A DNA stretch of 64,000 bases from Arthrobacter agilis (GTDB taxonomy: Bacteria > Actinomycetota > Actinomycetes > Actinomycetales > Micrococcaceae), in NCBI RefSeq assembly GCF_006494655.1, contig NZ_VHIM01000002.1, positions 62,001-126,000 of the forward strand, in the 5' to 3' direction. Below the pieces are notes generated by a model that was not told the origin of the DNA, made no database searches, and saw only the letters and a program-made list of their open reading frames with translations. Positions 33,323 to 42,972 of this stretch are shown here, in pieces (the stretch's first letter is position 1; the number at the start of each line of letters is the position of its first letter). The position numbers and the translations under genes are program-made.

Positions 33323-33697
33323 ATGGCACAGAAGACAAAGCTCAAGATCAAGAAGGGTGACCTCGTCCAGGTCATCACCGGAGCCAAGCAGGAGCGCGGC
33401 GGCGACCGCGGCAAGCAGGGCAAGGTGCTCAAGGTGTTCCCCGAGACCAACCGCGTCCTCGTGGAAGGCATCAACCGGATCACCAAGCACACCAAGGTCG
33501 GGCAGTCGCAGCGCGGCACCAAGACCGGTGGCATCGAGGTCGTGGAGGCATCGGTGCACATCAGCAACGTCGCCGTCGTCGATCCCGAGACCAAGAAGCC
33601 GACGCGCGTCGGATACCGCACCGAGACCGTCGAGCGTGACGGCCGGGAGCGCGTTGTCCGCGTCCGCATCGCCAAGTCATCAGGGAAGGATCTGTAA
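33323..33697 (+). CDS. rplX: 50S ribosomal protein L24
   Basis: A 124-residue KOW-domain protein initiating 50S assembly. [15 protein letters not shown] is the KOW core, and G-K-V-L-K-V-F-P and V-H-I-S-N-V-A follow. The stop TAA shares its last A with the rplE ATG. Confidence 0.97.
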   Translation: MAQKTKLKIKKGDLVQVITGAKQERGGDRGKQGKVLKVFPETNRVLVEGINRITKHTKVGQSQRGTKTGGIEVVEASVHISNVAVVDPETKKPTRVGYRTETVERDGRERVVRVRIAKSSGKDL

Positions 33698-34281
33698 TGA
33701 CTGTCGAAACCACAGGTACCACAGAAGCCACGGTTCTTCCCCGTCTCAAGGCCCGCTACGCGGCCGAGATCAAGGCGACCCTGCAGGAGCAGTTCAACTA
33801 CTCCAACGTCAACCAGGTCCCGCGCCTCGTGAAGGTCGTCGTGAACATGGGTGTCGGTGACGCCGCCAAGGACTCGAAGCTGATCGACGGCGCCGTCAAG
33901 GACCTCACCGCAATCACCGGCCAGAAGCCCCAGGTGACGAAGGCCCGCAAGTCCATCGCGCAGTTCAAGCTCCGTGAAGGAATGCCCATCGGTGCGCACG
34001 CAACCCTGCGTGGCGACCGCATGTGGGAGTTCACGGACCGCCTGATCTCCCTCGCCCTGCCCCGTATCCGCGACTTCCGCGGTCTCAACGGCAAGCAGTT
34101 CGACGGCAACGGCAACTACACCTTCGGCCTCACGGAGCAGTCCATGTTCCATGAGATCGACCAGGACCGTATCGACCGCGTACGTGGCATGGACATCACC
34201 GTCGTCACCACCGCCAAGACCGACGCCGAGGGCCGCGCGCTCCTCAAGGCGCTTGGCTTCCCCTTCAAATCCGAAGATTAA
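33697..34281 (+). CDS. rplE: 50S ribosomal protein L5
   Basis: 194 residues; binds 5S rRNA and contacts P-site tRNA. It carries [13 protein letters not shown] and the conserved F-P-F-K-S-E-D terminus. ATG 33697 overlaps the rplX stop by one base. In many bacteria rpsN would follow; here the next gene is rpsH after 87 nt with no S14 frame between. Confidence 0.98.
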   Translation: MTVETTGTTEATVLPRLKARYAAEIKATLQEQFNYSNVNQVPRLVKVVVNMGVGDAAKDSKLIDGAVKDLTAITGQKPQVTKARKSIAQFKLREGMPIGAHATLRGDRMWEFTDRLISLALPRIRDFRGLNGKQFDGNGNYTFGLTEQSMFHEIDQDRIDRVRGMDITVVTTAKTDAEGRALLKALGFPFKSED

Positions 34282-34368
34282 TCTAACTACGTTGCAGGTC
34301 CACTCCAGCCGGCACCTCGTGTGCCGGTCGGAACCCGGAAACCGTTTCGAGGAAGGGCAAGAGCCCAC

Positions 34369-34767
34369 ATGACAATGACAGATCCTGTCGCAGACATGCT
34401 CACGCGTCTGCGCAATGCAAATTCGGCTTACCACGACTCCGTGTCCATGCCGTACAGCAAGCTGAAGGCACGCGTTGCCGACATCCTGAAGGCCGAGGGC
34501 TACATCGCCGGCTGGAAGGAAGAGGAAGCGGAGGTCGGCAAGAAGCTGACCATCGATCTCAAGTTCGGTCCTGACCGCCAGCGCTCCATCGCCGGCATCC
34601 GCCGCATCTCCAAGCCGGGCCTCCGCGTGTACGCCAAGTCCACGAACCTGCCGCACGTGCTCGGCGGCCTCGGCATCGCCATCCTGTCCACGTCCTCCGG
34701 TCTGCTGACGGACCGCCAGGCATCCAAGAAGGGTGTAGGTGGGGAAGTCCTCGCCTACGTCTGGTAA
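34369..34767 (+). CDS. rpsH: 30S ribosomal protein S8
   Basis: 132 residues; a central-domain assembly protein and, in E. coli, the spc operon repressor. It starts [18 protein letters not shown] and ends in the conserved [10 protein letters not shown] placed the start at ATG 34369; the in-frame upstream residues are not S8-like. Confidence 0.98.
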   Translation: MTMTDPVADMLTRLRNANSAYHDSVSMPYSKLKARVADILKAEGYIAGWKEEEAEVGKKLTIDLKFGPDRQRSIAGIRRISKPGLRVYAKSTNLPHVLGGLGIAILSTSSGLLTDRQASKKGVGGEVLAYVW

Positions 34768-34785
34768 CGGGAAAGGGAAAAGAAC

Positions 34786-35322
34786 ATGTCACGTATTGGA
34801 CGTCTCCCCATCACCGTTCCCGCCGGTGTCGAGGTCAAGGTCGACGGCAACGCCGTCTCCGTCAAGGGCGCGAAGGGCGAGCTGAGCCACTCGGTTCCCA
34901 GCCCCATCGAGGTCTCCCTCTCCGAGGGCACCCTCACCGTCTCGCGGCCGAACGACGAGCGCGAGTCGCGTTCGCTGCACGGCCTCACCCGCACGCTGAT
35001 CTCCAACATGATCGTCGGAGTCACCGAGGGCTACAAGAAGAACCTTGAGATCGTGGGTACGGGTTACCGTGTCCAGGCCAAGGGCAGCGACCTGGAATTC
35101 GCTCTGGGTTACAGCCACCCGGTTGCCGTCAAGGCACCCGAGGGCATCACCCTGACCGTCGACAGCCCCACCAAGCTCTCGGTCGCAGGCATCAACAAGC
35201 AGCAGGTCGGCGAGGTCGCTGCAACCATCCGCAAGCTGCGAAAGCCAGACCCCTACAAGGGCAAGGGCATCCGCTACGCAGGCGAGATCATCCGCCGCAA
35301 GGTCGGAAAGGCTGGTAAGTAA
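34786..35322 (+). CDS. rplF: 50S ribosomal protein L6
   Basis: 178 residues, with two similar domains near the factor-binding site. It begins [12 protein letters not shown] and ends with the signature [11 protein letters not shown], followed by a basic tail. It lies 18 nt after rpsH and 2 nt before rplR. Confidence 0.98.
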   Translation: MSRIGRLPITVPAGVEVKVDGNAVSVKGAKGELSHSVPSPIEVSLSEGTLTVSRPNDERESRSLHGLTRTLISNMIVGVTEGYKKNLEIVGTGYRVQAKGSDLEFALGYSHPVAVKAPEGITLTVDSPTKLSVAGINKQQVGEVAATIRKLRKPDPYKGKGIRYAGEIIRRKVGKAGK

Positions 35323-35324
35323 CC

Positions 35325-35708
35325 ATGGGTCTGAGCATCAACAAGAAGCGCAGCTCGAAGAGCAAGTCCGCCTCGCGCGGACGCCGCCACCTCCGTGTAC
35401 GCAAGCGCGTTTCGGGCACGGCGGTCCGTCCCCGTCTGGTCGTCAACCGTTCGGCCCGCCACGTCTTCGTGCAGGTCGTCGACGACACCAAGGGAATGAC
35501 CGTTGCATCGGCCTCCACCCTCGAAGCGGATCTTCGCGCGTTCGACGGTGACAAGACCGCCAAGGCCAAGCGCGTCGGTGAGCTCGTAGCCGAGCGTGCC
35601 AAGGCTGCAGGCGTCGAGGCTGTCGTGTTCGACCGTGGTGGCAACAAGTACCACGGCCGCGTTGCAGCAATCGCAGACGGCGCACGTGAAGGTGGGCTGT
35701 CACTGTGA
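35325..35708 (+). CDS. rplR: 50S ribosomal protein L18
   Basis: 127 residues; binds 5S rRNA with L5. It has a basic N-terminus ([15 protein letters not shown]), then [15 protein letters not shown], and ends [12 protein letters not shown]. The stop overlaps the rpsE GTG by 4 nt. Confidence 0.97.
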   Translation: MGLSINKKRSSKSKSASRGRRHLRVRKRVSGTAVRPRLVVNRSARHVFVQVVDDTKGMTVASASTLEADLRAFDGDKTAKAKRVGELVAERAKAAGVEAVVFDRGGNKYHGRVAAIADGAREGGLSL

Positions 35709-36445
35709 CCGAGGAAAACAAGGCAAAGGAAGCCCCATTGAATACGGCTACAGAGCAGCCCGCGGCTGAAGCACCGGCCGCAGCAGCAACCGACACCGCT
35801 TCGGCTGACACCAACCGCTCCAACGCGCGTGGCAACTCGCGCGGTGGCGACCAGCGCGGCGGCAACGCACGCGGTGGCGAGCGTGGAGGGCGCGGCGGCC
35901 GTGACGGCGGTCGCAACGATGACAAGGACAAGTTCATCGAGCGTGTCGTCACCATCAACCGCGTCTCGAAGGTCGTGAAGGGTGGTCGTCGCTTCAGCTT
36001 CACCGCCCTCGTGGTGGTCGGCGACGGCAACGGCATGGTCGGTGTCGGCTACGGAAAGGCGAAGGAAGTTCCCTCCGCCATCCAGAAGGCCGTCGAGGAA
36101 GCCAAGAAGACCATGTTCCGCGTTCCGCGCATCGGTGGCACCGTCCCGCACCTGGTGCAGGGCGAGGCCGCAGCCGGCGTCGTGCTCCTGCGTCCGGCAT
36201 CCCCGGGTACCGGTGTTATCGCCGGCGGCCCGGTCCGTGCGGTCCTCGAGTGCGTCGGCATCCACGACGTCCTCTCGAAGTCGCTCGGTTCCGCCAACGC
36301 CATCAACATCGTCCACGCGACCGTTGATGCGCTGAAGCGCCTCGAAGAGCCCCAGGCAGTCGCGGCACGCCGTGGCCTGCCTCTCGACGAGGTCGCATCC
36401 CACCAGATGCTGCGCGCGATCGCAGCTCAGAAGGCAGGTGCGTGA
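35705..36445 (+). CDS. rpsE: 30S ribosomal protein S5, with RGG-rich N-terminal extension
   Basis: 246 residues, against about 166 in E. coli. The conserved core starts near residue 77 ([11 protein letters not shown]) and contains G-Y-G-K-A-K-E-V-P and G-G-P-V-R-A-V-L-E. The first ~75 residues are Ala/Glu-rich, then an Arg/Gly stretch (about residues 40-71) with several R-G-G repeats. S5 forms the mRNA entry channel with S3 and S4 and affects fidelity. GTG 35705 overlaps the rplR stop; TTG 35738 is an alternative start within the extension. Confidence 0.95.
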   Translation: MTEENKAKEAPLNTATEQPAAEAPAAAATDTASADTNRSNARGNSRGGDQRGGNARGGERGGRGGRDGGRNDDKDKFIERVVTINRVSKVVKGGRRFSFTALVVVGDGNGMVGVGYGKAKEVPSAIQKAVEEAKKTMFRVPRIGGTVPHLVQGEAAAGVVLLRPASPGTGVIAGGPVRAVLECVGIHDVLSKSLGSANAINIVHATVDALKRLEEPQAVAARRGLPLDEVASHQMLRAIAAQKAGA

Positions 36446-36663
36446 TGACTGCGATCACTCCGAAGCGTGTGGCCGTGAGCTCGACGAAGCTCTCGATCAC
36501 GCAGATCAAGTCCGCCATCGGCGGCAAGCAGAACCAGCGCGACACGCTGCGGTCGCTCGGCCTCAAGCGGATCGGCCACACCGTGGTCCGTGAAGCCGAC
36601 GCCGTCACCGTCGGCATGGTCAACACGGTTCCGCACCTCTTGAAGGTTGAGGAGGCCAACTAA
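36445..36663 (+). CDS. rpmD: 50S ribosomal protein L30
   Basis: A 72-residue L30. The family signature is [15 protein letters not shown], followed by [12 protein letters not shown] 36445 shares its A with the rpsE stop, and its own stop overlaps the rplO ATG by one base. Confidence 0.97.
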   Translation: MTAITPKRVAVSSTKLSITQIKSAIGGKQNQRDTLRSLGLKRIGHTVVREADAVTVGMVNTVPHLLKVEEAN

Positions 36664-37160
36664 TGGCAGAGAAGAACACCGCGGCCGTCGCCGCGACAGA
36701 AGCGACCGAAGAGCGCGTCCACGCCCTCAAGGTCCACCACCTGCGTCCCGCACCGGGTGCCAAGACGGCGAAGACCCGTGTCGGCCGTGGTGAGGGTTCG
36801 AAGGGTAAGACCGCAGGTCGAGGCACCAAGGGAACGGCTGCCCGCTACCAGGTGAAGGCAGGCTTCGCAGGTGGTCAGCTGCCGCTGCACATGCGCCTTC
36901 CCAAGCTGCGCGGGTTCAAGAACCCGTTCCGCGTCGAGTTCCAGGTCGTGAACCTGGACAAGCTGTCGGAGCTCTACCCGGCGGGCGGTGACGTCACGGT
37001 GGAGAATCTCGTGGCCAACGGCGCGGTCCGCAAGAACCAGCCCGTCAAGGTGCTGGGAACGGGCGAGATCACCGTGGCCGTCAACGTCTCGGCCGACGCC
37101 TTCTCGGCATCCGCTGCCGAGAAGATCGTCGCCGCAGGCGGTACCGTCACTGAGCTGTAG
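36663..37160 (+). CDS. rplO: 50S ribosomal protein L15
   Basis: 165 residues, with an N-terminal polar extension of about 20. The core begins [10 protein letters not shown] and has the Gly/Lys-rich loop [17 protein letters not shown]. It is the last gene of the spc operon proper; two hairpins separate it from secY. Confidence 0.97.
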   Translation: MAEKNTAAVAATEATEERVHALKVHHLRPAPGAKTAKTRVGRGEGSKGKTAGRGTKGTAARYQVKAGFAGGQLPLHMRLPKLRGFKNPFRVEFQVVNLDKLSELYPAGGDVTVENLVANGAVRKNQPVKVLGTGEITVAVNVSADAFSASAAEKIVAAGGTVTEL

Positions 37161-37168
37161 TCCGCTGA

Positions 37169-37275
37169 CCGCCCCGACCCCGGTGATGCCGGGGGAGGGG
37201 CGGCTGTGATCGACAGCACTTAGGAACTAGACTTCTGGTGGGCAGGGCTGGATCAGCCCACCAGGAGTCTTTTTT
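37169..37275 (+). terminator. Tandem terminators between rplO and secY
   Basis: Hairpin 1 pairs CCGCCCC (37169-37175) and CCCCGG (37178-37183) with CCGGGG (37189-37194) and GGGGCGG (37197-37203). Hairpin 2 pairs ACTTCTGGTGGGC (37231-37243) with GCCCACCAGGAGT (37256-37268), with one G-U pair, followed by CTTTTTT. The second is a canonical intrinsic terminator. A TAGACT (37229-37234) overlaps its first arm. Confidence 0.9.
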
Positions 37276-37328
37276 CGGCTCTGGCCACCCCAGGATCGGT
37301 GCGGTCTCTCGCGCCGATGACCAACCGT

Positions 37329-37334
37329 TAGACT
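37329..37334 (+). promoter_or_regulatory. Candidate -10 element for secY
   Basis: TAGACT lies 52 bp before the secY start and downstream of the rplO terminator. No convincing -35 is visible. Confidence 0.4.
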
Positions 37335-37385
37335 CGGTTGTTGTGTACGGTCCGCCACAGGACCAACAGACCTTCAGGAGGACGC

Positions 37386-38699
37386 TTGCTTAGCGCTATT
37401 GGCCGGGCATTCCGGACGCCAGACTTGCGGCGCAAGCTGTTGTTCACGCTGGGAATCATCACCATCTTCCGTCTCGGGGCCTTCATCCCCGCTCCGGGCG
37501 TCGACTACGGGAACGTGCAGCAGTGCCTCGCACTGGGCAACACCGACGGCGGTCTCTACCAGTTCGTGAACCTCTTCAGCGGCGGTGCCCTTCTCCAGGT
37601 CTCCATCTTCGCCCTCGGGATCATGCCGTACATCACGGCGAGCATCATCACGCAGCTCCTCCGGGTGGTCATTCCCCGGTTCCAGGAGCTGCACCAGGAA
37701 GGCGCGCAGGGTCAGTCGAAGCTGACGCAGTACACGCGCTACCTGACCATCGCGCTCGGCCTGCTCAACGCCACCACGCTGGTATCCCTTGCGCGGTCCG
37801 GTGCGCTGCTCGGCAACTGCCCCGTCCCGCTCATCCCGGACGACTCCCTGATCACCATCATCCTGCTGATCATCACGCTGACGGCCGGAACGGGCCTCAT
37901 CATGTGGATGGGTGAGCTCATCACCGAGCGCGGCGTCGGCAACGGCATGTCGCTCCTCATCTTCACCGCCATCGCCGCTGGCTTCCCCAGCTCGCTCGGC
38001 GAGATCTTCCGCACCCAGGGCGCCACCGTCTTCGCCTTCGTCCTGCTCATGGGTGTCGTCGTCGTCGCCCTCGTGATCTTCGTGGAACAGTCGCAGCGTC
38101 GCATCCCCGTCCAGTACGCCAAGCGCATGGTGGGACGCCGCACGCTCGGCGGGAGCAGCACGTACATTCCGATCAAGGTCAACATGGCCGGGGTCATCCC
38201 CGTGATCTTCGCGTCCTCGATGCTCTACCTGCCCAGCCTGATCGCCCAGTTCAACACCCCGCAGGACGGCACCACCCCGCCGCCCGAGTGGGTCAACTGG
38301 ATCACGACGTACCTGACCAGCGGTGACCATCCGCTCTACATGGCCATGTACTTCCTCCTGATCGTCTTCTTCACGTACTTCTACGTGGCGATCACCTTCA
38401 ACCCGGACGAGGTGTCCGAGAACATGAAGAAGTACGGCGGGTTCATCCCGGGCATCCGTGCCGGCCGCCCGACGGCGGAGTACCTCCAGTACGTGTTGTC
38501 CCGCATCACCCTGCCCGGCGCCATCTATCTCGGTCTCGTGGCGCTGATCCCGCTGATCGCCCTGGTGGCCATCGGCGCCAACCAGAACTTCCCGTTCGGT
38601 GGCACCTCGATCCTCATCATGGTCGGTGTGGGCCTGGAGACCGTCAAGCAGATCGACGCGCAGCTCCAGCAGCGTCACTACGAAGGGTTGTTGCGTTGA
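37386..38699 (+). CDS. secY: Preprotein translocase subunit SecY
   Basis: A 437-residue channel protein with ten predicted membrane helices. Typical segments are R-L-G-A-F-I-P-A-P-G-V in the first helix region, G-I-M-P-Y-I-T-A-S-I-I in TM2, and the cytosolic loop P-G-I-R-A-G-R-P-T. I chose TTG 37386 because AGGAGG (37375-37380) lies 5 nt upstream; residues before it are not SecY-like. The stop overlaps the adk start. Confidence 0.97.
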   Translation: MLSAIGRAFRTPDLRRKLLFTLGIITIFRLGAFIPAPGVDYGNVQQCLALGNTDGGLYQFVNLFSGGALLQVSIFALGIMPYITASIITQLLRVVIPRFQELHQEGAQGQSKLTQYTRYLTIALGLLNATTLVSLARSGALLGNCPVPLIPDDSLITIILLIITLTAGTGLIMWMGELITERGVGNGMSLLIFTAIAAGFPSSLGEIFRTQGATVFAFVLLMGVVVVALVIFVEQSQRRIPVQYAKRMVGRRTLGGSSTYIPIKVNMAGVIPVIFASSMLYLPSLIAQFNTPQDGTTPPPEWVNWITTYLTSGDHPLYMAMYFLLIVFFTYFYVAITFNPDEVSENMKKYGGFIPGIRAGRPTAEYLQYVLSRITLPGAIYLGLVALIPLIALVAIGANQNFPFGGTSILIMVGVGLETVKQIDAQLQQRHYEGLLR

Positions 38700-39268
38700 C
38701 CAGAATGCTGATCATCGGCCCCCCCGGCTCCGGCAAGGGCACGCAGGCCGCTCGTATCTCCGAGCGCCTCGGTGTCGTGGCCATCTCCACGGGCGACATC
38801 TTCCGCGACAACGTGAAGCGCGAGACCCCTCTCGGCGTCGAGGCGAAGAAGTTCATGGACGCGGGGGACTTCGTGCCCGACAGCGTGACCAACAGCATGG
38901 TGCGTGACCGCCTCGCCGGCGAGGACGTGCGCGATGGGTTCCTGCTCGACGGATACCCGCGCACCGCGGCCCAGGTGAGCGAGCTCGACGACATCCTGCG
39001 GGAGAACGATCTCGACCTCGACGTCGTGCTCCAGCTGACGGCCGACGACGAGGAGCTCGTGAAGCGCCTTCTCGGCCGGGCGAAGCTGGACGGGAGGTCG
39101 GACGACAACGAGCAGGTGATCCGTCACCGCCTCGGCCTGTACCACGACCAGACCGAGGTCGTGGTGTCCCGCTACGACGAGCGGGGGATCGTGACGAAGG
39201 TCGACGGGCTCGGTTCCATCGACGAGGTCACCGAGCGTGTGATGGCGGCACTCAAGGTCGCGAGCTAG
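38696..39268 (+). CDS. adk: Adenylate kinase
   Basis: 190 residues; interconverts ATP, ADP and AMP. The P-loop is G-P-P-G-S-G-K-G-T-Q (residues 8-17), followed by S-T-G-D-I-F-R and the D-G-Y-P-R-T motif. It is the short-LID form without a zinc finger. TTG 38696 overlaps the secY stop and gives M-T-R-M-L-I-I-G; ATG 38705 is possible but shortens the first strand. Confidence 0.96.
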   Translation: MTRMLIIGPPGSGKGTQAARISERLGVVAISTGDIFRDNVKRETPLGVEAKKFMDAGDFVPDSVTNSMVRDRLAGEDVRDGFLLDGYPRTAAQVSELDDILRENDLDLDVVLQLTADDEELVKRLLGRAKLDGRSDDNEQVIRHRLGLYHDQTEVVVSRYDERGIVTKVDGLGSIDEVTERVMAALKVAS

Positions 39269-39275
39269 GACGGCC

Positions 39276-40103
39276 GTGTTCCGCCAGCCGAAGGTCGAGT
39301 ACAAGACCACCCCTCAGATGCTCGTCATGCGCGAGGCGGGCCTGGTGCTGGCCGGAGCCCTCGACCAGGCCGTCGCGGCCGCCCAGGTGGGCGTGACGAC
39401 GGCACAGCTCGACGACGTCTTCGCCGCGGTACTCCGGGAGGCCGGCGCCACGTCGAACTTCCTGGGCTACCACGGGTTCCCGGCGAGTATCTGCACGTCG
39501 GTGAATCACGAGGTCGTCCACGGCATCCCGGGGGAGTACGTGCTGCGCGACGGCGACATCATCTCGATCGACGGCGGCGCCGTCGTCCGGGGCTGGCACT
39601 CCGATTCCGCGCGGACCGTCATCGTCGGTACCCCGAGGGAAGAGGACGTCCGGCTCTCCGAGGTGACCGAGGAAGCAATGTGGCGGGGGATAGCAGCGCT
39701 CGCGTCGGCACGGTTCGTCGGCGACATCGGCGCGGCGATCGACGACTACGTCTCGTCGGTGCCGGGGCCGGCCCTGGGAATCCTGGAGGACTACGTGGGG
39801 CACGGCATCGGCACGCAGATGCACCAGGCACCGGACGTGCTCAACTACCGGAGTTCGAACCGCGGGCCCAAGGTCCGTCCCGGCTTGTGCCTCGCCATCG
39901 AACCGATGCTCGTCCAGGGCGGGCTCGCCACATCAGTGCTCGACGACGACTGGACCGTGGTGACCACGGACGGACGGCGCGCCTCCCAGTGGGAGCACAG
40001 CGTCGCGGTCCACGACGGCGGCATCTGGGTGCTCACCGCGCACGACGGCGGCGCATCGCGGCTCGAGCCACTGGGCGTGACGCCCGTACCCCTCGCGGGC
40101 TGA
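39276..40103 (+). CDS. map: Methionine aminopeptidase, type I
   Basis: 275 residues; removes N-terminal Met from new proteins. Metal and active-site residues are present in order: N-H-E-V-V-H-G, D-G-G-A-V-V-R-G-W-H-S-D, G-H-G-I-G-T-Q-M-H-Q, A-I-E-P-M and W-E-H-S-V-A-V. GTG 39276 is 7 nt after adk, in the usual secY-adk-map order. A gap of about 200 nt follows before infA. Confidence 0.95.
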   Translation: MFRQPKVEYKTTPQMLVMREAGLVLAGALDQAVAAAQVGVTTAQLDDVFAAVLREAGATSNFLGYHGFPASICTSVNHEVVHGIPGEYVLRDGDIISIDGGAVVRGWHSDSARTVIVGTPREEDVRLSEVTEEAMWRGIAALASARFVGDIGAAIDDYVSSVPGPALGILEDYVGHGIGTQMHQAPDVLNYRSSNRGPKVRPGLCLAIEPMLVQGGLATSVLDDDWTVVTTDGRRASQWEHSVAVHDGGIWVLTAHDGGASRLEPLGVTPVPLAG

Positions 40104-40130
40104 ACCGTATGCGGGGCGGAACTGCGGGAT

Positions 40131-40159
40131 TTAGCGATCCCCGGTCCGTAGCGTAGTAT
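40131..40159 (+). promoter_or_regulatory. Candidate infA promoter
   Basis: TTAGCG (40131-40136) and TAGTAT (40154-40159) are 17 bp apart. They lie about 150 bp before infA in a gap with no other gene. Confidence 0.4.
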
Positions 40160-40305
40160 TGTCTGTTGGTTGTCTCTGCTTCTCATGCCCAATTGGACAT
40201 CGGAAGCCGATCCGCATGGTGAGCCTCGGTTCCCGCCGGTTCAGACGATCAAAACCCCCAATCCGTCCGTCACGCAAGTGGTGGGCATAGACGTTAGCGG
40301 AGGAT

Positions 40306-40527
40306 ATGGCCAAGAAAGACGGTGTCATTGAGATTGAAGGCACTGTGAACGAGGCGCTGCCCAACGCGATGTTCCGCGTTGAGCTGGCCAACGGACACAT
40401 TGTTCTCGCCCACATCTCGGGAAAGATGCGCCAGCACTACATCCGAATCCTTCCTGAGGACCGGGTTGTAGTGGAACTCAGCCCGTACGACCTCACCCGG
40501 GGCCGTATCGTCTACCGCTACAAATAA
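40306..40527 (+). CDS. infA: Translation initiation factor IF-1
   Basis: A 73-residue S1/OB-fold factor that occupies the ribosomal A site during initiation. [12 protein letters not shown] and the terminus R-G-R-I-V-Y-R-Y-K are diagnostic. ATG 40306 follows GGAGGA. It is followed by rpmJ after 21 nt, the usual order. Confidence 0.98.
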   Translation: MAKKDGVIEIEGTVNEALPNAMFRVELANGHIVLAHISGKMRQHYIRILPEDRVVVELSPYDLTRGRIVYRYK

Positions 40528-40548
40528 GAATCAACTCGAAGGAAAACC

Positions 40549-40662
40549 ATGAAGGTCAACCCGAGCGTGAAGCGGATCTGCGAGAAGTGCCAGGTGGTTC
40601 GCCGCAAGGGCAACGTTCTCGTCATCTGCGAGAACCCGCGCCACAAGCAGCGCCAGGGCTGA
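40549..40662 (+). CDS. rpmJ: 50S ribosomal protein L36
   Basis: A 37-residue zinc-ribbon L36, easily missed because of its size. It begins [14 protein letters not shown] and ends N-P-R-H-K-Q-R-Q-G. All zinc ligands are present: C11, C14, C27 and H32. ATG 40549 follows G-A-A-G-G-A. Confidence 0.97.
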   Translation: MKVNPSVKRICEKCQVVRRKGNVLVICENPRHKQRQG

Positions 40663-40717
40663 GAACCTCCTCCGAGGTTCCACCCCACGCGTAGAAGTAC
40701 ACTCAACGGCAGAACAG

Positions 40718-40758
40718 CGCCCCCCAGGGGGCGTACACCCCCGGCTCGGAGGCCGGGG
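40718..40758 (+). other. Two GC hairpins before rpsM
   Basis: CGCCCCC (40718-40724) pairs with GGGGGCG (40727-40733). CCCCGGC (40739-40745) pairs with GCCGGGG (40752-40758). Alternative pairings with CCGGGG (40760-40765) are possible. They could be an attenuator or a processing site in the 164-nt rpmJ-rpsM gap. Confidence 0.55.
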
Positions 40759-40826
40759 ACCGGGGCACCTGACTCCGGGAACGTTCTGCTCCACACCTCC
40801 GGCAACTCCAAAGGAGCACCGCCACC

Positions 40827-41204
40827 ATGGCACGTCTCGCTGGCGTAGACATCCCCCGCGAAAAGCGGGTAGTCATCGCGCTTACCTATATCTACGGCGT
40901 GGGCAAGACCCGTGCAGAGAAGACGGTCGTCGACACGGGGATCTCCCCGAACACGCGCGTCAAGGATCTCTCCGACGCAGAGCTGGTCCAGCTCCGCGAC
41001 TACATCGAGGGCAACTTCAAGGTCGAGGGCGATCTTCGCCGCGAAGTTGCAGCCGACATCCGCCGCAAGGTCGAGATCGGCAGCTACGAAGGCATTCGGC
41101 ACCGCCGCGGCCTTCCCGTGCGCGGACAGCGCACGAAGACCAACGCTCGCACCCGCAAGGGCCCGAAGCGCACGGTCGCAGGCAAGAAGAAGGTCGGACG
41201 CTAG
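40827..41204 (+). CDS. rpsM: 30S ribosomal protein S13
   Basis: A 125-residue 30S head protein contacting P-site tRNA and an intersubunit bridge. It begins [14 protein letters not shown] and contains the signature [19 protein letters not shown] 40827 follows AAAGGAG. Confidence 0.98.
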   Translation: MARLAGVDIPREKRVVIALTYIYGVGKTRAEKTVVDTGISPNTRVKDLSDAELVQLRDYIEGNFKVEGDLRREVAADIRRKVEIGSYEGIRHRRGLPVRGQRTKTNARTRKGPKRTVAGKKKVGR

Positions 41205-41344
41205 ATCCCCACCGGCTCCCTCACGTGACTCGCTAGCGCTCGTCACGCCAGGGGACCCTCGCCGGCGGAGGCCCCTGTTCCGGCGGCCTCCGGCAGGACT
41301 CGATCCGACTCAATGCTTTACCCAATACCTTCGTAGGAGAAGTA

Positions 41345-41746
41345 ATGCCCCCCAAGACTCGTGGAGCGGTGCGTAAGCCGCGTCGCAAGGACAAGAAGAA
41401 CATCGCGCTCGGCCAGGCGCACATCAAGAGCACCTTCAACAACACCATCGTCTCGATCACGGACCCCAGTGGAGCAGTCATCTCCTGGGCCTCCGCCGGT
41501 GAGGTCGGCTTCAAGGGTTCGCGCAAGTCCACCCCGTTCGCCGCGCAGATGGCCGCCGAGGCTGCCGCGAAGCGCGCGCAGGAGCACGGCGTCAAGAAGG
41601 TCGACGTCTTCGTGAAGGGTCCCGGATCCGGACGCGAGACCGCCATCCGTTCGCTCCAGGCCACGGGCCTCGAGGTCGGATCGATCCAGGACGTCACCCC
41701 GAGCGCACACAACGGCTGCCGCCCGCCGAAGCGCCGCCGCGTCTAA
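41345..41746 (+). CDS. rpsK: 30S ribosomal protein S11
   Basis: 133 residues; a platform protein near the Shine-Dalgarno duplex. The conserved segments [21 protein letters not shown] and the end [11 protein letters not shown] are present. Note that rpsD (S4), which follows in many operons, is not here; the next gene is rpoA. Confidence 0.98.
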   Translation: MPPKTRGAVRKPRRKDKKNIALGQAHIKSTFNNTIVSITDPSGAVISWASAGEVGFKGSRKSTPFAAQMAAEAAAKRAQEHGVKKVDVFVKGPGSGRETAIRSLQATGLEVGSIQDVTPSAHNGCRPPKRRRV

Positions 41747-41767
41747 CCAGATGCACCGGTGACCGCG

Positions 41768-41801
41768 CCGCCCTGCAGGAACGGACGTTCCGGCAGGGCG
41801 G
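41768..41801 (+). terminator. Hairpin between rpsK and rpoA (partial terminator)
   Basis: CCGCCCTGC (41768-41776) pairs with GCAGGGCGG (41793-41801), with a nested GGAAC/GTTCC stem (41778-41782, 41787-41791) and a GGAC loop. There is no T run, so readthrough into rpoA is likely. Confidence 0.65.
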
Positions 41802-41895
41802 TTCGGTGCCGTTCAGCAGCTTCACAGCCGGTCGACCAGCAGTCCCGCCCATTTAGAAGCGTCATATAGCGGATGCTTCCTGAAAGGAAATGTAA

Positions 41896-42906
41896 GTGCT
41901 CATTGCACAGCGCCCCACCCTGACTGAAGAAGTCGTCGCCGACAACCGCTCACGGTTCGTCATCGAGCCGCTCGAGCCCGGTTTCGGCTACACCCTCGGC
42001 AACTCCCTCCGCCGCACCCTGCTGTCCTCGATCCCGGGCGCAGCGGTCACCAGCATCCGCATCGACGGCGTGCTGCACGAATTCACCACGGTTCCCGGGG
42101 TGAAGGAGGACGTCACCGAGATCATCCTCAACATCAAGAACCTGGCCGTCTCCTCGGAGCACGACGAGCCCGTTGTCGCCTACCTGCGCAAGCAGGGGCC
42201 CGGCGTGGTCACCGCTGCTGACATCGCGCCCCCCGCGGGTGTCGAGTTCCACAACCCGGACCTGCACATCGCGACCCTCAACTCGAAGGGCAAGTTCGAG
42301 CTCGAACTGACCATCGAGCGTGGACGCGGGTACGTCTCGGCCTCCCAGAACAAGTCCGGCGACTCGGAGATCGGCCGCATCCCGGTCGACTCCATCTACT
42401 CGCCGGTCCTGAAGGTCACCTTCCGTGTGGAGGCGACCCGTGTGGAGCAGCGCACCGACTTCGACAAGCTGATCGTCGACGTCGAGACGAAGGACGCCAT
42501 CGCTCCGCGCGACGCCGTCGCATCGGCCGGCACCACCCTGGTGGAGCTCTTCGGGCTCGCCCGCGAGCTCAATGTCGCCGCGGAAGGCATCGAGATCGGC
42601 CCGTCACCGACGGACGCAGCTCTCGCAGCCGACATGGCGCTGCCGATCGAGGACCTCGAACTGACGGTCCGCTCGTACAACTGCCTCAAGCGTGAGGGCA
42701 TCCACTCCGTGGGTGAACTCGTTGCACGCTCCGAAGCCGATCTCATGGACATCCGCAACTTCGGCGCGAAGTCCATCGACGAGGTCAAGGCGAAGCTCGT
42801 CGAGCTGGGTCTGTCCCTGAAGGATTCCCCTCCCGGGTTCGACCTCGCCGCCCGCGCTGCCGCCATCGAAGAGGACGACGCCGCCTACGGCGACGAAGAG
42901 CTCTAA
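41896..42906 (+). CDS. rpoA: DNA-directed RNA polymerase subunit alpha
   Basis: 336 residues. The N-terminal domain directs assembly ([20 protein letters not shown]). A linker precedes the C-terminal domain, which binds DNA and activators and has N-C-L-K-R-E-G-I and [11 protein letters not shown] 41896 has AAGGAAA upstream. Length is typical. Confidence 0.98.
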   Translation: MLIAQRPTLTEEVVADNRSRFVIEPLEPGFGYTLGNSLRRTLLSSIPGAAVTSIRIDGVLHEFTTVPGVKEDVTEIILNIKNLAVSSEHDEPVVAYLRKQGPGVVTAADIAPPAGVEFHNPDLHIATLNSKGKFELELTIERGRGYVSASQNKSGDSEIGRIPVDSIYSPVLKVTFRVEATRVEQRTDFDKLIVDVETKDAIAPRDAVASAGTTLVELFGLARELNVAAEGIEIGPSPTDAALAADMALPIEDLELTVRSYNCLKREGIHSVGELVARSEADLMDIRNFGAKSIDEVKAKLVELGLSLKDSPPGFDLAARAAAIEEDDAAYGDEEL

Positions 42907-42916
42907 AACGCTATCT

Positions 42917-42951
42917 GCCCGCCCGCCGCTCACCGTAGTGGCGGGACGGGC
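42917..42951 (+). terminator. Hairpin between rpoA and rplQ
   Basis: GCCCG (42917-42921) and CCCGCC (42922-42927) pair with GGCGGG (42940-42945) and CGGGC (42947-42951), with one bulged A. It has no T run and is probably only a partial terminator. Confidence 0.6.
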
Positions 42952-42972
42952 ACCTAATGAGGAGAAATCACC

